Positions 32,745 through 41,543 of a stretch of DNA of 62,598 nucleotides are shown here, one piece after another (within the stretch, counting starts at the first letter, position 1; the number at the start of each line of letters is the position of its first letter). The DNA is taken from assembly GCA_013360445.1 (NCBI GenBank), contig JABWBP010000038.1, forward strand, positions 1 through 62,598, given 5' to 3'. The notes beneath the pieces were generated by a model, which worked only from the letters and a program-made list of their open reading frames with translations, was not told the DNA's origin and did no database searches. This DNA is from Calditrichaceae bacterium (GTDB taxonomy: Bacteria; Calditrichota; Calditrichia; RBG-13-44-9; J075). The translations under genes were made by a program, and so were the position numbers.

Positions 32745-32820
32745 TTAACCACAGAGGCTCAGAGCCACAGAGATACTTGGTTTTTTGATCTCTGCGGTCT
32801 CTGTGGCTCTGTGGTTAATC
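32745..32820. repeat. CACAGAG inverted word array
   Basis: TTAACCACAGAGGCTCAGAGCCACAGAGATAC on the left is mirrored by ATCTCTGCGGTCTCTGTGGCTCTGTGGTTAA on the right, with a short AT-rich loop. This is the cleanest hairpin of the CACAGAG family in the window. The remainder of 32673-32875 has no gene. Confidence 0.8.
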
Positions 32821-32875
32821 AAAACGAGCACAGAATATTTTACAGTAAGAAAAAACGCCGGGCCGGATATTGCAT

Positions 32876-33505
32876 TCAATCCGGAAATCTATCCTCAGCC
32901 TCCATTACGCCATCATAAAAATACGTTTCGAAGATGATGTTCGTGGAGGGGTGAATTTTGGCAAATAATGAGTCAGCATCCGCTTTATCGAAGACCATTT
33001 CGATTTTATCCCCTGTAACCGAGGCGCTGATATGGGCAATAAACCGCGCGCCGTTACCGGTTCCTTCCCATAATCCGTGTTGAGTATTGGACAGAAGGTC
33101 GCCTTCGAATTGCGCCACATTGGGAACCTTGAAACGGTTAACTGCTAAAAGGAGGTCATTCAGGGATAACTGGTTGTTCGAATCCAGATCGAATATGGCG
33201 TGCCATGAATAATTCAACAGATTGTTAGCAAGCGCATCGTGGTTGAAAAGCAAAAGAGGAGGAATATTGACCAGGTCTAAGGTCACTTTGATTTCGCTAC
33301 TGTCCACCTCCACTTCCATCCGCTCCAAATCGACAAATTCTTTGGCTGCATCCCCCATCACGTCTGTGAATGCTCTTTTTCCCGAATCCGGGTTAGTATT
33401 ATTCACGGCAACGATTGATTCATAATCCCGCGAACATCCACATATCAATACCATCGCCATAGAAAGATAGACAAATTGCCTCAGCGGCGGGCCATGATAT
33501 TTCAT
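32876..33505 (-). CDS. Lipoprotein of unknown function with dockerin-like motif
   Basis: The 209-residue protein has a lipoprotein signal (VLICGC; acylated cysteine at residue 24 of the printed start). Beta strands dominate the middle (MEVEVDSSEIKVTLDLVNIPPLLL). The segment FDLDSNNQLSLNDLLLAVNRF resembles one EF-hand-like calcium loop (D-x-D-x-N-x-Q). I recognise no family. It is followed downstream only by repeats and the unknown exported gene. The reading frame is more AT-rich than its neighbours. Confidence 0.65.
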   Translation of the reverse strand: MKYHGPPLRQFVYLSMAMVLICGCSRDYESIVAVNNTNPDSGKRAFTDVMGDAAKEFVDLERMEVEVDSSEIKVTLDLVNIPPLLLFNHDALANNLLNYSWHAIFDLDSNNQLSLNDLLLAVNRFKVPNVAQFEGDLLSNTQHGLWEGTGNGARFIAHISASVTGDKIEMVFDKADADSLFAKIHPSTNIIFETYFYDGVMEAEDRFPD

Positions 33506-33547
33506 TTTCTCCTCCTGTTGTGCAATTTGGCATCAGCCCGGCTAACC

Positions 33548-36500
33548 TCACGGGTTTTGCGGCTCCTCCGGAACGTCGATCACTTCGATGGATACGCTGG
33601 TTCTGGCGGTCTGGCCGCCGGGGTCTTTCACGATGAACTCCACGGAGTAATTGCCCTGCTGGTTGTTGCCGGGCGTCCAGGTGAATTCACCGGATGCGAA
33701 CTGCGCGCCCTGGGGGAGATTTCTCGCCTCGATTTGCAATTTGCCGGCGTCCTCTTTATCCGGGTCGCTGGCCGATACGTTGAAGCGCAGGGTCTCACCT
33801 TCCCGCACCGAACGGCTGCCCGGCGCTTCGATGCGCGGCGGGCGATTCACCCCGGCAATGGTGATCACAACTTCGGTCGCGGCGGTCTCCCCGGCTGCGT
33901 CCATCGCGGCAAAGCGCACCGGGTACGCGCCGCTCTGCTCGAAGGAGGGCGTCCAGCGGAATTCCCCGGTAGAACCGTTCAGGGAGGCTCCCTCGGGCAG
34001 GTTATCGGAGTGATATTTTATTTTCCCCGCGTCTTCTTTATCGGGGTCGATCACTTTCAAGGTAAATTGCAGGGTCTTGTTCTCTTCCCCGTTTTGCGGC
34101 CCGGTACCCTCGAACACCGGGGGGCGGTTGACATTTTCAACCCGGAGGGTAACGGTTTGAACCGCTGCCAGGCCCCCGGAATCCTTGACCCGGTAAGCGG
34201 CCTGGTACTGCCCGGCCTGCTCGAAATCCGGCTTCCAGGAAAGGATGCGGCCCGCGGGATCGAAGGAAGCGTTTTTGGGAAGCCCTTCCAGCGCGTAGCT
34301 CAATTTCCCGGCGTCTTCCCGGTCCGGGTCGGTTCCTTCGGGCAGGGTGAATTGTGCGGGAGTTTCCTCCTGGAAAGTATAAACCGGCGCATCCGGCGCT
34401 AACGGGGGGCGGTTCACGTGGGTGATCTCGATTTCCACCGCGCCGGCCGCCGTTTCCCCGCCGGGATCGCTGGCGGTCGCGCTAACCTGGTAAACGCCGC
34501 TTTGTTCGTAAGAAGGCGTCCAGGAGAAGGTCCCGCTGGCAGGATCGAGGGAAGCGCCCTGGGGCAGGTTATCGGAGCGGAAAGCCAGTTTACCGGCGTC
34601 TTCCCGGTCCGGGTCGCTGAAAGAGAAGGTAAATTGCAGCAGGCTGTTCTCCGGGCCGGTCTGTTTGGCCATGGCCGCAAATTGGGGCGGGCGATTGACG
34701 TGCTCCACCACGAGATTGAACATTTGCGAGGCGCTCAAACCGTCCGGGTCGCGCACCATGGCGACCAGAGGATATTCCCCGGATTGCTCGAAGGTGGGGA
34801 TCCAGCTAAGCGTGCGGGTTTGGGGATCGAACGCCGCGCCCGCGGGAAGATTTTCGATGGCATAGGCCAGTTTCCCGGCATCCTCCCCATCGGGCTCTTC
34901 CCCTTCCGGAATTACCAGGCTGGCGGGGGAATTCTCCCGGAAGGTTGCTCCGGCCACGGCGGGCAGGGTGGGGGGACGGTTCACGTGGGCAATGGTAATA
35001 TTTACGGTTTCCGAAACGCTGGCTCCGTAGCTGTCGCTAACCTGGATGGAGACGGCGTATTCACCGCTCTGGATAAAAGTGGGGGTCCAGGCGAACTCCC
35101 CGGTTTTTTCATTCAGGGTGGAGCCGGGAGGAAGGTTTCCGGCCACGTAGATCAGTTTTCCGGCGTCTTCGGCGTCGGGATCGCTTGCTTTTACCGCAAA
35201 TAGCAAGGGGGTATTTTCGCTGCCGGCCTGCACCGGGAGCGGTTCCAGCGCCGGGGGACGGTTGACGTGGTTAACCGTGATCGCCACGGTCTGCCGGGCA
35301 GACAACCCGGAAGGATCGCTGACCATCACGGTTGCGGTGTATTGCCCGGACTGCTCGTACGAGGGGGTCCAGGCGAGGATTCCCTGCACCGGGTCGATTT
35401 GCGCGCCCGCGGGCAAACTCTCCGCGGTGTAAGTCAATTTTCCGGCGTCTTCCCGGTCCGGGTCTGCGCCAACGAGTTGGATGCTCAAGGGCTGGTTCTC
35501 ATCGACAGCTTGCGCGAGCACCGGCTCCAGCGAAGGGGGGCGATTCACGTGGTTAACCGCTACGGGAACCGTAACCTGATTGAACAGGCCGGAGGGGTCT
35601 TTGACCTCGAAGCTTAGCTGGTATTGCCCGGATTGTTCGTAAGTAGGCGTCCAGGCAACGGTGCGGGTTGCGGGATCGAACACTGCGCCGGCGGGCAGGT
35701 TCGTCGCGCTGAAGTTCAGTAAGCCCGCGTCTTCCCGGTCCGAATCCATGCCGCTGATGGTAAAGGTTAATGGTTGGTTTTCATCCACGATTTGCGCCGC
35801 CACCGGCTCTAATATGGGCGCGCGATTGACGTGCCCCACGGTAATAGCCGTTACCGTGGTATCGCTATACTGGCCGTCAGAAATCATGAATGATAACCGG
35901 TATTCGCCGGACTGGTCGAATGAAGGGATCCAGCGGAATAGCCCGCTTTTAGAATCCAGCGTTGCGCCCTCGGGTAAGTTCGCCGCAGAAAAGACCAGCT
36001 TTTCCGTGTCTTCCCGGTCGGGATCCGAACTGCTGAGCTGAAATTCTAAAAGCTGGTTCTCCGCCACTGCCTTATTTTCCATCTGAACGATAGCCGGTGG
36101 GCGATTTACATGGCCGACCGTGAGCGTGATGGTCTTCGTGTCCGTTAATCCCGCCGGATCGCTGACCGTAAATGCAACCTCCGGGTACTGGCGGGATTGA
36201 TCGAAGCCGGGCGTCCAGGAAAAAGTGCGGGTTGCGGGGTTGAACACCGCTCCTTCGGGAAGGTTGGCGGCGCTGAAAAGCAGTTTTCCGGCGTCTTCCA
36301 CGTCCGGATCGCTGCCGGAGACGGTGAAGGTCAGAAGCTGGTTTTCCGCGATGATCTGATCGCTCACCGGGTCCAGCGCCGGGGGCCGGTTGACGTGGTT
36401 CACGGCAAGGGCCAGGGTAGTGGTATCGCTCAAATTCCCGGCAATCATGATCGCTTTAATGGTGTTGTAGGTTCCGGACTGGTCGTGCGAGGGGGTCCAG

Positions 36501-38218
36501 GTGAAAACGCGGCTGGCCGGGTCGAAGAGCGCGCCGGCCGGCAGGTTCTCCATTTTGAAGGAAATTTTATCCTGGTCTTCCCGGTCCGGTTCGCTGCCGC
36601 TGATGGTCAGGGTCAGCGGTTGCGCTTCATTCACGGTCTGGCGGGCCAGCGCGGCGATTTCCGGCTTGCGATCCACGTGGTTTACCGTGATCGTCACCGG
36701 CTCCCGGTCGATCCCTCCGGCCCCGTCGTCGATCAGGAAATCCACCACGTAAGCGCCCGATTGCTCGAATGTAGGGGTCCAGCTAAAGGTGCGCGTGGCG
36801 GGATCGAAGGTCGCCCCGGTAGGAAGCTTCTCCGCCCGGTAGGCCAGGCGGTTCTGGTCTTCTTTATCCGGATCGCTGCCCTGGGGAATCGTAAAGGTCA
36901 ACAGATTGTTCTCATTGACGGTAGTATTTGCCAGGGTTGGCAAATCCGGCAGGCGGTTTACGTGTTCCACCAGGATCGTAACCGTATCCACCGCGCTCAG
37001 GTGCGTGGCGGTTTGCTCGATTACCCGGAAAATGACATTGGGATAATTCCCGGATTGCTCATAAGTGGGGGTCCAGGAAAAGTAGCCGGTTTTAGAGTCG
37101 AAGGAGGCCCCTTCGGGCAGATTGATGATTTCATAAACGATAGCGTCGCCGTCCGGCTCGTGGGCTTTCAATTGCAGCGAAAAAAGAGCATTCTCCTGTA
37201 AATTCAAATCGGGAATATCTTCCAGGAGCGGGGCGTTGTTGTGGCGCATGATCAGGGTAGCGACGTTCGCCGCCAGGAACACGTAAATATCTTTTTTATA
37301 AACCCCGTAATTGATATCCTCAGTATCATAGCGGCTCTCCAGGAAGGGTTTGGCGGGATCGGTCACGTTCACGATTTGCAGCCCCACTTCCCGGTTGGCG
37401 AGGTACACGTAATTGCCGGCTTTGTACAGAGCGCCGACGAACCCGATCCCGGAGAAGCGCTTCAGGGCAACCGGCGAGCGGGGATTGGTCACATCCAAAG
37501 CCAACATGCCCCCGGCCCCGTCGGCCAGGAAGGCGACGCTGTCCACCACCTGCACCATCATGGTGTTGTAATTGGTGCGATACTGCGACAATTTGCGGGG
37601 ATTGGCCGGTTCGGAAACATCGTAAATGATCAATCCCCCGGTTTTGGCGGCCAGGTAGAGCAAAGTATCCTTTTTGAAAAGCTGCTGCACCCATTCCCCG
37701 GGAATTTCCAGCTTGATGGTGATGGGATTGTCGAAATCGGTGATATCCATGATCGCAAACCCCCCGTCTCCCAGGGCCACGAACAGGTAGGGAAATTCCG
37801 CGACCGCCCAGTAAGCGTTGCCGGGCGGTAGAATTTCCGCCGCTTTGCTGACGCGGTTGAGGTCGCGAATGTCGAACACTATCACCCCGCTGGCGTCATT
37901 GGCCAGGTAGGCGTAAATACTGTCAACCGTGGTGCCGTAGGCCTGGTCGTAAGTGGGTAGAAAGGCGATCTGGCGGGGATTGCGCACGTCGGAGATATCC
38001 ACTACCTGCAAACCGGCCCAGAAGTTGGTCACCAGCAGGTAATTGTTCAACAACGTGATCTGGCGAACGCCGTCTCTATACTTGATGTTGCCTTCCGGAG
38101 GGGGCACGGTCGAGATCAATTCCGCCGCGGAACGCTGGGCATAGCCCCCGCCGGGGAGTATTGCTAGCGCCAGGAAAAGGATGATAAGGAATATCCGGTA
38201 AGGTAAAAGCGGTTTCAT
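33548..38218 (-). CDS. Giant exported protein: LVIVD propeller plus 13 putative-Ig (He_PIG-like) repeats
   Basis: The 1556-residue protein has a signal peptide (residues 1-27, GGGYA-QRS). Residues about 40-330 contain repeated LVIVD-type propeller units (LQVVDISDVRNPRQIAFLPTY, GVIVFDIRDLNRV, FAIMDITDFDNP, LIIYDVSEPANPRKL). From about residue 332, thirteen roughly 92-residue repeats follow. Each has the He_PIG/cadherin-like pattern xENxPLxFxxxxxDPDxEDAGKLxFxxxNLPxGAxFDPxTRxFxWTPxxEQSGxYxVxF and ends in HVNRPP. The acidic DPDxED motifs suggest calcium at the module junctions. Such proteins are long surface adhesins or fibres. No type IX tail is visible at the C-terminus (ends VPEEPQNP). Confidence 0.88.
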   Translation of the reverse strand: MKPLLPYRIFLIILFLALAILPGGGYAQRSAAELISTVPPPEGNIKYRDGVRQITLLNNYLLVTNFWAGLQVVDISDVRNPRQIAFLPTYDQAYGTTVDSIYAYLANDASGVIVFDIRDLNRVSKAAEILPPGNAYWAVAEFPYLFVALGDGGFAIMDITDFDNPITIKLEIPGEWVQQLFKKDTLLYLAAKTGGLIIYDVSEPANPRKLSQYRTNYNTMMVQVVDSVAFLADGAGGMLALDVTNPRSPVALKRFSGIGFVGALYKAGNYVYLANREVGLQIVNVTDPAKPFLESRYDTEDINYGVYKKDIYVFLAANVATLIMRHNNAPLLEDIPDLNLQENALFSLQLKAHEPDGDAIVYEIINLPEGASFDSKTGYFSWTPTYEQSGNYPNVIFRVIEQTATHLSAVDTVTILVEHVNRLPDLPTLANTTVNENNLLTFTIPQGSDPDKEDQNRLAYRAEKLPTGATFDPATRTFSWTPTFEQSGAYVVDFLIDDGAGGIDREPVTITVNHVDRKPEIAALARQTVNEAQPLTLTISGSEPDREDQDKISFKMENLPAGALFDPASRVFTWTPSHDQSGTYNTIKAIMIAGNLSDTTTLALAVNHVNRPPALDPVSDQIIAENQLLTFTVSGSDPDVEDAGKLLFSAANLPEGAVFNPATRTFSWTPGFDQSRQYPEVAFTVSDPAGLTDTKTITLTVGHVNRPPAIVQMENKAVAENQLLEFQLSSSDPDREDTEKLVFSAANLPEGATLDSKSGLFRWIPSFDQSGEYRLSFMISDGQYSDTTVTAITVGHVNRAPILEPVAAQIVDENQPLTFTISGMDSDREDAGLLNFSATNLPAGAVFDPATRTVAWTPTYEQSGQYQLSFEVKDPSGLFNQVTVPVAVNHVNRPPSLEPVLAQAVDENQPLSIQLVGADPDREDAGKLTYTAESLPAGAQIDPVQGILAWTPSYEQSGQYTATVMVSDPSGLSARQTVAITVNHVNRPPALEPLPVQAGSENTPLLFAVKASDPDAEDAGKLIYVAGNLPPGSTLNEKTGEFAWTPTFIQSGEYAVSIQVSDSYGASVSETVNITIAHVNRPPTLPAVAGATFRENSPASLVIPEGEEPDGEDAGKLAYAIENLPAGAAFDPQTRTLSWIPTFEQSGEYPLVAMVRDPDGLSASQMFNLVVEHVNRPPQFAAMAKQTGPENSLLQFTFSFSDPDREDAGKLAFRSDNLPQGASLDPASGTFSWTPSYEQSGVYQVSATASDPGGETAAGAVEIEITHVNRPPLAPDAPVYTFQEETPAQFTLPEGTDPDREDAGKLSYALEGLPKNASFDPAGRILSWKPDFEQAGQYQAAYRVKDSGGLAAVQTVTLRVENVNRPPVFEGTGPQNGEENKTLQFTLKVIDPDKEDAGKIKYHSDNLPEGASLNGSTGEFRWTPSFEQSGAYPVRFAAMDAAGETAATEVVITIAGVNRPPRIEAPGSRSVREGETLRFNVSASDPDKEDAGKLQIEARNLPQGAQFASGEFTWTPGNNQQGNYSVEFIVKDPGGQTARTSVSIEVIDVPEEPQNP

Positions 38219-38393
38219 TGCCTGCTCCTGAAAGAATCGTTCTTTCTTCTGTTAATGATCGTGAATATATGACCTTTGCAGATGCAATGCAAGGCGACAT
38301 ATAGAAGGCAAACTCCTGCCATGCTGGTAAAATATCGGCAGAAATCCCCATTCCTTTATGAGAATTTCGCAGAAAAAAGCGCCGGGAGAGCGG

Positions 38394-38466
38394 TTTTGGG
38401 TTTCGAGTTTCGAGTGTTGAGTTTCGAGTTGTGAACTTTGGGTTTCGAGTTTTTTCCTGGTTTCTA
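38394..38466. repeat. GTTTCGAGT direct word array
   Basis: Variants of GGTTTCGAGT occur five to six times at 9-10 bp spacing (TTTCGAGTTTCGAGTGTTGAGTTTCGAGTTGTGAACTTTGGGTTTCGAGT). Unlike most arrays here, no mirrored arm is seen. The surrounding gap 38219-38597 holds the diverging promoters of the Ig-repeat protein and the HAD gene, which I cannot locate exactly. Confidence 0.65.
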
Positions 38467-38597
38467 ACTCCGCATCTTTGAGCGCCAGTGGCCATCCCCC
38501 GGAAAAGGAAATTTCCCTTGAGTAATTGCCCGATTCGTAGTATTATCCAACCGTTAATAAATTAAATAAGTTGAGCAATACTCTAAAATCAGGCGAC

Positions 38598-39437
38598 ATG
38601 AAAAGAAAAAACGTGCAACCCCGGGTGCCGGGCGATATCAAAGGGCTGTTGATCGATATCGACGGCGTCCTCTATGTCGAAAAACAGCTCATTCGCGGGG
38701 CGGTGGAGACCATCGAATATTTGCAGAAAGAAAATATCCCCTTCATGCTGCTCACCAACACCACCCGCCGCAGCCGTTATTCCCTGCTGGCGAATTTGCA
38801 GCAAATGGGATTCCGGCTGGACATCGAACAACTCTATACCGCTCCTTACGCCGCGTCTCTCTGGCTGAAAGAAAAAAACGTCAGCACGGTCTGCCTGTTC
38901 GTGCGGGGAGATACCTACCGGGAATTCAAGGATTTTCACGTTACCACCAACAAGCCGGAATATCTCGTTATCGGGGATATTGCCGAAGACCTGACCTATG
39001 CGTATTTGAACCAGGCTTTTCGGTTAGTGATGAGCGGCACCCGGATGCTGGCGTTGCAGAAAAACCGCTACTGGCAAACCAACACCGGCCTGGCCCTGGA
39101 TACCGGGGCGGTGGTGGCGGCATTGGAGTATGCCACTCGCAAACGGGCGATCGTCATCGGCAAACCGAACGCGGCGTTCTTTCAGCACGCGGTGAAAAAG
39201 TTAGGCCTGCCGCCGCAGCACCTCGCCGTCATCGGCGACGATCTGGAATCGGATATCGCCGGGGGGAATAAAGTAGGTTTATATACGATTGCGGTGGAAA
39301 CCGGCAAATTCCGCGATGACCTCCTCCGCCGCAAAAAGACTATGCCCGACCAGATTCTCCCCTCCATCGCCGAACTGCCTGCCTGGCTGGAAGCGCAGAA
39401 AAGGGCCGTTCCTGCACCTTTTCCCGGAGGGGAGTGA
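38598..39437 (+). CDS. HAD-superfamily subfamily IIA phosphatase
   Basis: The ATG at 38598 is chosen over an upstream TTG, giving 279 residues. The three HAD motifs are present: LLIDIDGVLYV (motif I, nucleophile Asp), FMLLTNTTRRSR (motif II, Thr/Asn) and KPNAAFFQHAVKKLGL followed by VIGDDLESDIAGGNKVGLYTI (motifs III/IV). The cap lies between motifs II and III, as in NagD, LHPP and phosphoglycolate phosphatases of class IIA. Substrate is not predictable. The stop overlaps the DUF1684 start (TGATG), so the two genes are translationally coupled. Confidence 0.88.
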   Translation: MKRKNVQPRVPGDIKGLLIDIDGVLYVEKQLIRGAVETIEYLQKENIPFMLLTNTTRRSRYSLLANLQQMGFRLDIEQLYTAPYAASLWLKEKNVSTVCLFVRGDTYREFKDFHVTTNKPEYLVIGDIAEDLTYAYLNQAFRLVMSGTRMLALQKNRYWQTNTGLALDTGAVVAALEYATRKRAIVIGKPNAAFFQHAVKKLGLPPQHLAVIGDDLESDIAGGNKVGLYTIAVETGKFRDDLLRRKKTMPDQILPSIAELPAWLEAQKRAVPAPFPGGE

Positions 39438-40123
39438 TGAATATTTTTGCTCCAACGGCTTTGCTGACAATATTAAACCCGCGAGGGCTTCGCAAAAAGC
39501 CAACCGGCCTGAGCGCGGCGCTGCTCCTGGTAATTGCCGCCGCGTTGTTCCTGCCAAACTGCAACCGTTATACCCCCGAACAGGAGGCCCTGGCCGCGGA
39601 AATTCTCCGCCAGCGAGCGGAAAAAGACCGGGATTTCAAAAACGATCCTAACTCCCCGCTGCTCGCCGAAGACCGCGAAGCTTTTCAAGGCTTGAATTAT
39701 TATCCGGTTGACCTCTCCCTGCGCTTCGAAGGCCCCATCGTGAAATATGATTCCCTGCTGCCGGATACCATTATCGGCACCAAAGGCGACCGCCGCCCCG
39801 CGCTGCGCTACGGGTATTTTCCTTTCACTTACCAGGGCCGGGAATACCGCTTGCAGATTTACAAAATTTTACGGGATAACCCGGAGTATGCCAAATACCT
39901 TTTCCTGGGTTTTACCGACCGCACCGGCGGCGGGGAAACTTACGGCGGGGGCCGCTACATCGACCTGACGGAAAATGCTGAAAACCATTACGTGGTGGAT
40001 TTCAACCTCGCTTACAACCCTTTCTGTGCTTACAATCCCCGGTATTCCTGCGCCATTCCCGCGGCGGAAAACCGCCTCCCCTTTGCGGTAAATGCCGGGG
40101 AGAAAATTTTCAAGAAGCATTAG
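39437..40123 (+). CDS. DUF1684 protein
   Basis: The start ATG overlaps the HAD stop codon and follows GGAGGGG. The 228-residue protein has a hydrophobic N-terminal segment (about residues 18-35, with a possible lipobox FLPNC). The DUF1684 domain then carries its hallmark C-terminal block DLTENAENHYVVDFNLAYNPFCAYNPRYSCAIPAAENRLPFAVNAGEK. The family is widespread and its biochemistry is not established. It sits between a phosphatase and biotin ligase, which is not obviously meaningful. Confidence 0.85.
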   Translation: MNIFAPTALLTILNPRGLRKKPTGLSAALLLVIAAALFLPNCNRYTPEQEALAAEILRQRAEKDRDFKNDPNSPLLAEDREAFQGLNYYPVDLSLRFEGPIVKYDSLLPDTIIGTKGDRRPALRYGYFPFTYQGREYRLQIYKILRDNPEYAKYLFLGFTDRTGGGETYGGGRYIDLTENAENHYVVDFNLAYNPFCAYNPRYSCAIPAAENRLPFAVNAGEKIFKKH

Positions 40124-40165
40124 TAAACGCAATACGAAATACATAATGCGTATTGCGTAACGGTT
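40122..40165. repeat. GCAATACG / CGTATTGCG inverted words
   Basis: AAACGCAATACGAAATAC is mirrored by ATAATGCGTATTGCG. It forms a compact hairpin directly between the DUF1684 and biotin ligase genes. Confidence 0.7.
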
Positions 40166-40173
40166 GATTTTCC

Positions 40174-41118
40174 ATGAAGATTTACACCGATGATCCCGCC
40201 TTTGCCGAATCCCTTCTCGATCCGGCGCCGGCGTGGCGCGTTGTTTCCCTCCCGGACGTCGATCCTCCCCTGCGGTTCCTTGCCAGCCAGCTTTTTCCTG
40301 CACCGGCGGCGCTGAAAAGTGCATTTCTTCCCCGGCGTTTCTGGAAATATCTGCTGATCGTGAAACAAGCCCCGCGCTCGCAATTCGATTTGCTGGTCGA
40401 GTGCGCCCGGGCAAATCCCCTCCTGCCCGGGGGTATTTTGTGCATCGCCGATACCGGCGACAAACTGCACGGCTTCCGCAACCGCCCCTGGCAGAGCTTG
40501 AGCGGAAACCTCCATCTCTCCGCTTTCCTCACTCCCGGGCGGGAAATTCCCCACTTCCAGGTGGGATTTATCGTTCTGGCGGCGGTTTCGGTGCTGGAAA
40601 CCCTCAATTCCCTGCCGGGTTTGAAACATCCGGCATCCATCAAGTGGGTGAATGATATCCTGCTCGGCGGGGCCAAAGTGAGCGGGGTGCTGGCGCACAC
40701 CCTCACCCAGGGGAAAACCGTTACCGCGGCGGCGCTGGGAATCGGGATCAATGTGGAAACCACGCCCGCGCTGCCTCCCGACCCCTTTGTGCTGCAGGCC
40801 GCCTCCCTGCGGGATTTTGCCGCCCCAACGTCACCCTGCAGCCGGAAATGGGTGTTTACCCGCTTAACCGGGATTCTCCGCACAAACTACCGCCGCCTGC
40901 TGGCCGGGGAGTATCGTCACTTGTTAGAGGTGTACCGGCAGCATTCCGCGGTCATCGGCAGGGAAGCGGCGATCTACTCCGACCCCATGGACGCTGCCCC
41001 GCAAGAAATCCGGCGAGGAAAAATCCGCGCCATCGGCGAAAACCTGGAATTGTTCCTGGAAAACTCGGAGGTTCCGGTAACCAGGGGCCGGCTGGCTTTC
41101 CTGCCCGGGGAGGCGTGA
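40174..41118 (+). CDS. birA: Biotin-[acetyl-CoA-carboxylase] ligase
   Basis: The 314-residue protein has the catalytic biotin protein ligase domain: GFRNRPWQSLSGNLHLSAFL (the biotinoyl-AMP binding motif usually GRGRxGRxW is relaxed here), then ASIKWVNDILLGGAKVSGVLAHTLTQGKTVTAAALGIGINVE, the conserved KWPND...KxxGIL...GIGINV block. A C-terminal SH3-like domain follows. The N-terminal about 75 residues do not look like the DNA-binding helix-turn-helix of E. coli BirA, so repressor function is unlikely. The gene lies just before a biotin-dependent decarboxylase, its obvious substrate. Confidence 0.85.
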   Translation: MKIYTDDPAFAESLLDPAPAWRVVSLPDVDPPLRFLASQLFPAPAALKSAFLPRRFWKYLLIVKQAPRSQFDLLVECARANPLLPGGILCIADTGDKLHGFRNRPWQSLSGNLHLSAFLTPGREIPHFQVGFIVLAAVSVLETLNSLPGLKHPASIKWVNDILLGGAKVSGVLAHTLTQGKTVTAAALGIGINVETTPALPPDPFVLQAASLRDFAAPTSPCSRKWVFTRLTGILRTNYRRLLAGEYRHLLEVYRQHSAVIGREAAIYSDPMDAAPQEIRRGKIRAIGENLELFLENSEVPVTRGRLAFLPGEA

Positions 41119-41182
41119 AACGTGATGCGTAACTCGTAATGCGTATTCCGTATTCCGTTTTTGTTACGCAATACGTACTCCC
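41116..41182. repeat. CGTGATGCGTAACTCG word array
   Basis: GTGAAACGTGATGCGTAACTCGTAATGCGTATTCCGTATTCCG is mirrored by GTTACGCAATACGTACTC. It lies between birA and the decarboxylase genes. The rest of the gap to 41330 shows only a leader with GGAGGA before the next start. Confidence 0.65.
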
Positions 41183-41330
41183 TCCCCCCATTTTCTTGAC
41201 ATAAATCATGTTTTAGGCTGACCGGGGTCATGTTTTATCCAAGACAAAAATGCGTACTTATGCCCGATGGAATTCGGTATAATAACAGGCCGCCGCTGTA
41301 AACGGCGGTGAATAACCGGAGGAACCGGGT

Positions 41331-41543
41331 ATGACCAATTTTCTTGCCATCTGCGCCGTAGCGTTTGCCACGGTTTTTGGGGTGCTCGCAGCCCTGGCAT
41401 TCATCATGCGCATTATCGTCGCCGTTGTTCCGCACAAGAACATCGACGATAGCGGCGACCCTGCCCTTTACGCCGCCATCGCCGCCTCCTTGAAGAGCGT
41501 TTATCCGAATATGACCATTACCAAGATAGAGGAGGAAAAATGA
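41331..41543 (+). CDS. oadG: Small OadG-like membrane subunit of Na+-pumping decarboxylase
   Basis: The 70-residue protein has one N-terminal transmembrane helix (LAICAVAFATVFGVLAALAFIMRIIVAVVP) and a short polar tail ending in SLKSVYPNMTITKIEEE. This is the layout of the gamma subunit of oxaloacetate/methylmalonyl-CoA decarboxylases, which holds the alpha and beta subunits together. Its stop overlaps the alpha start by 4 bases (ATGA). The assignment rests on size, topology and position. Confidence 0.8.
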   Translation: MTNFLAICAVAFATVFGVLAALAFIMRIIVAVVPHKNIDDSGDPALYAAIAASLKSVYPNMTITKIEEEK

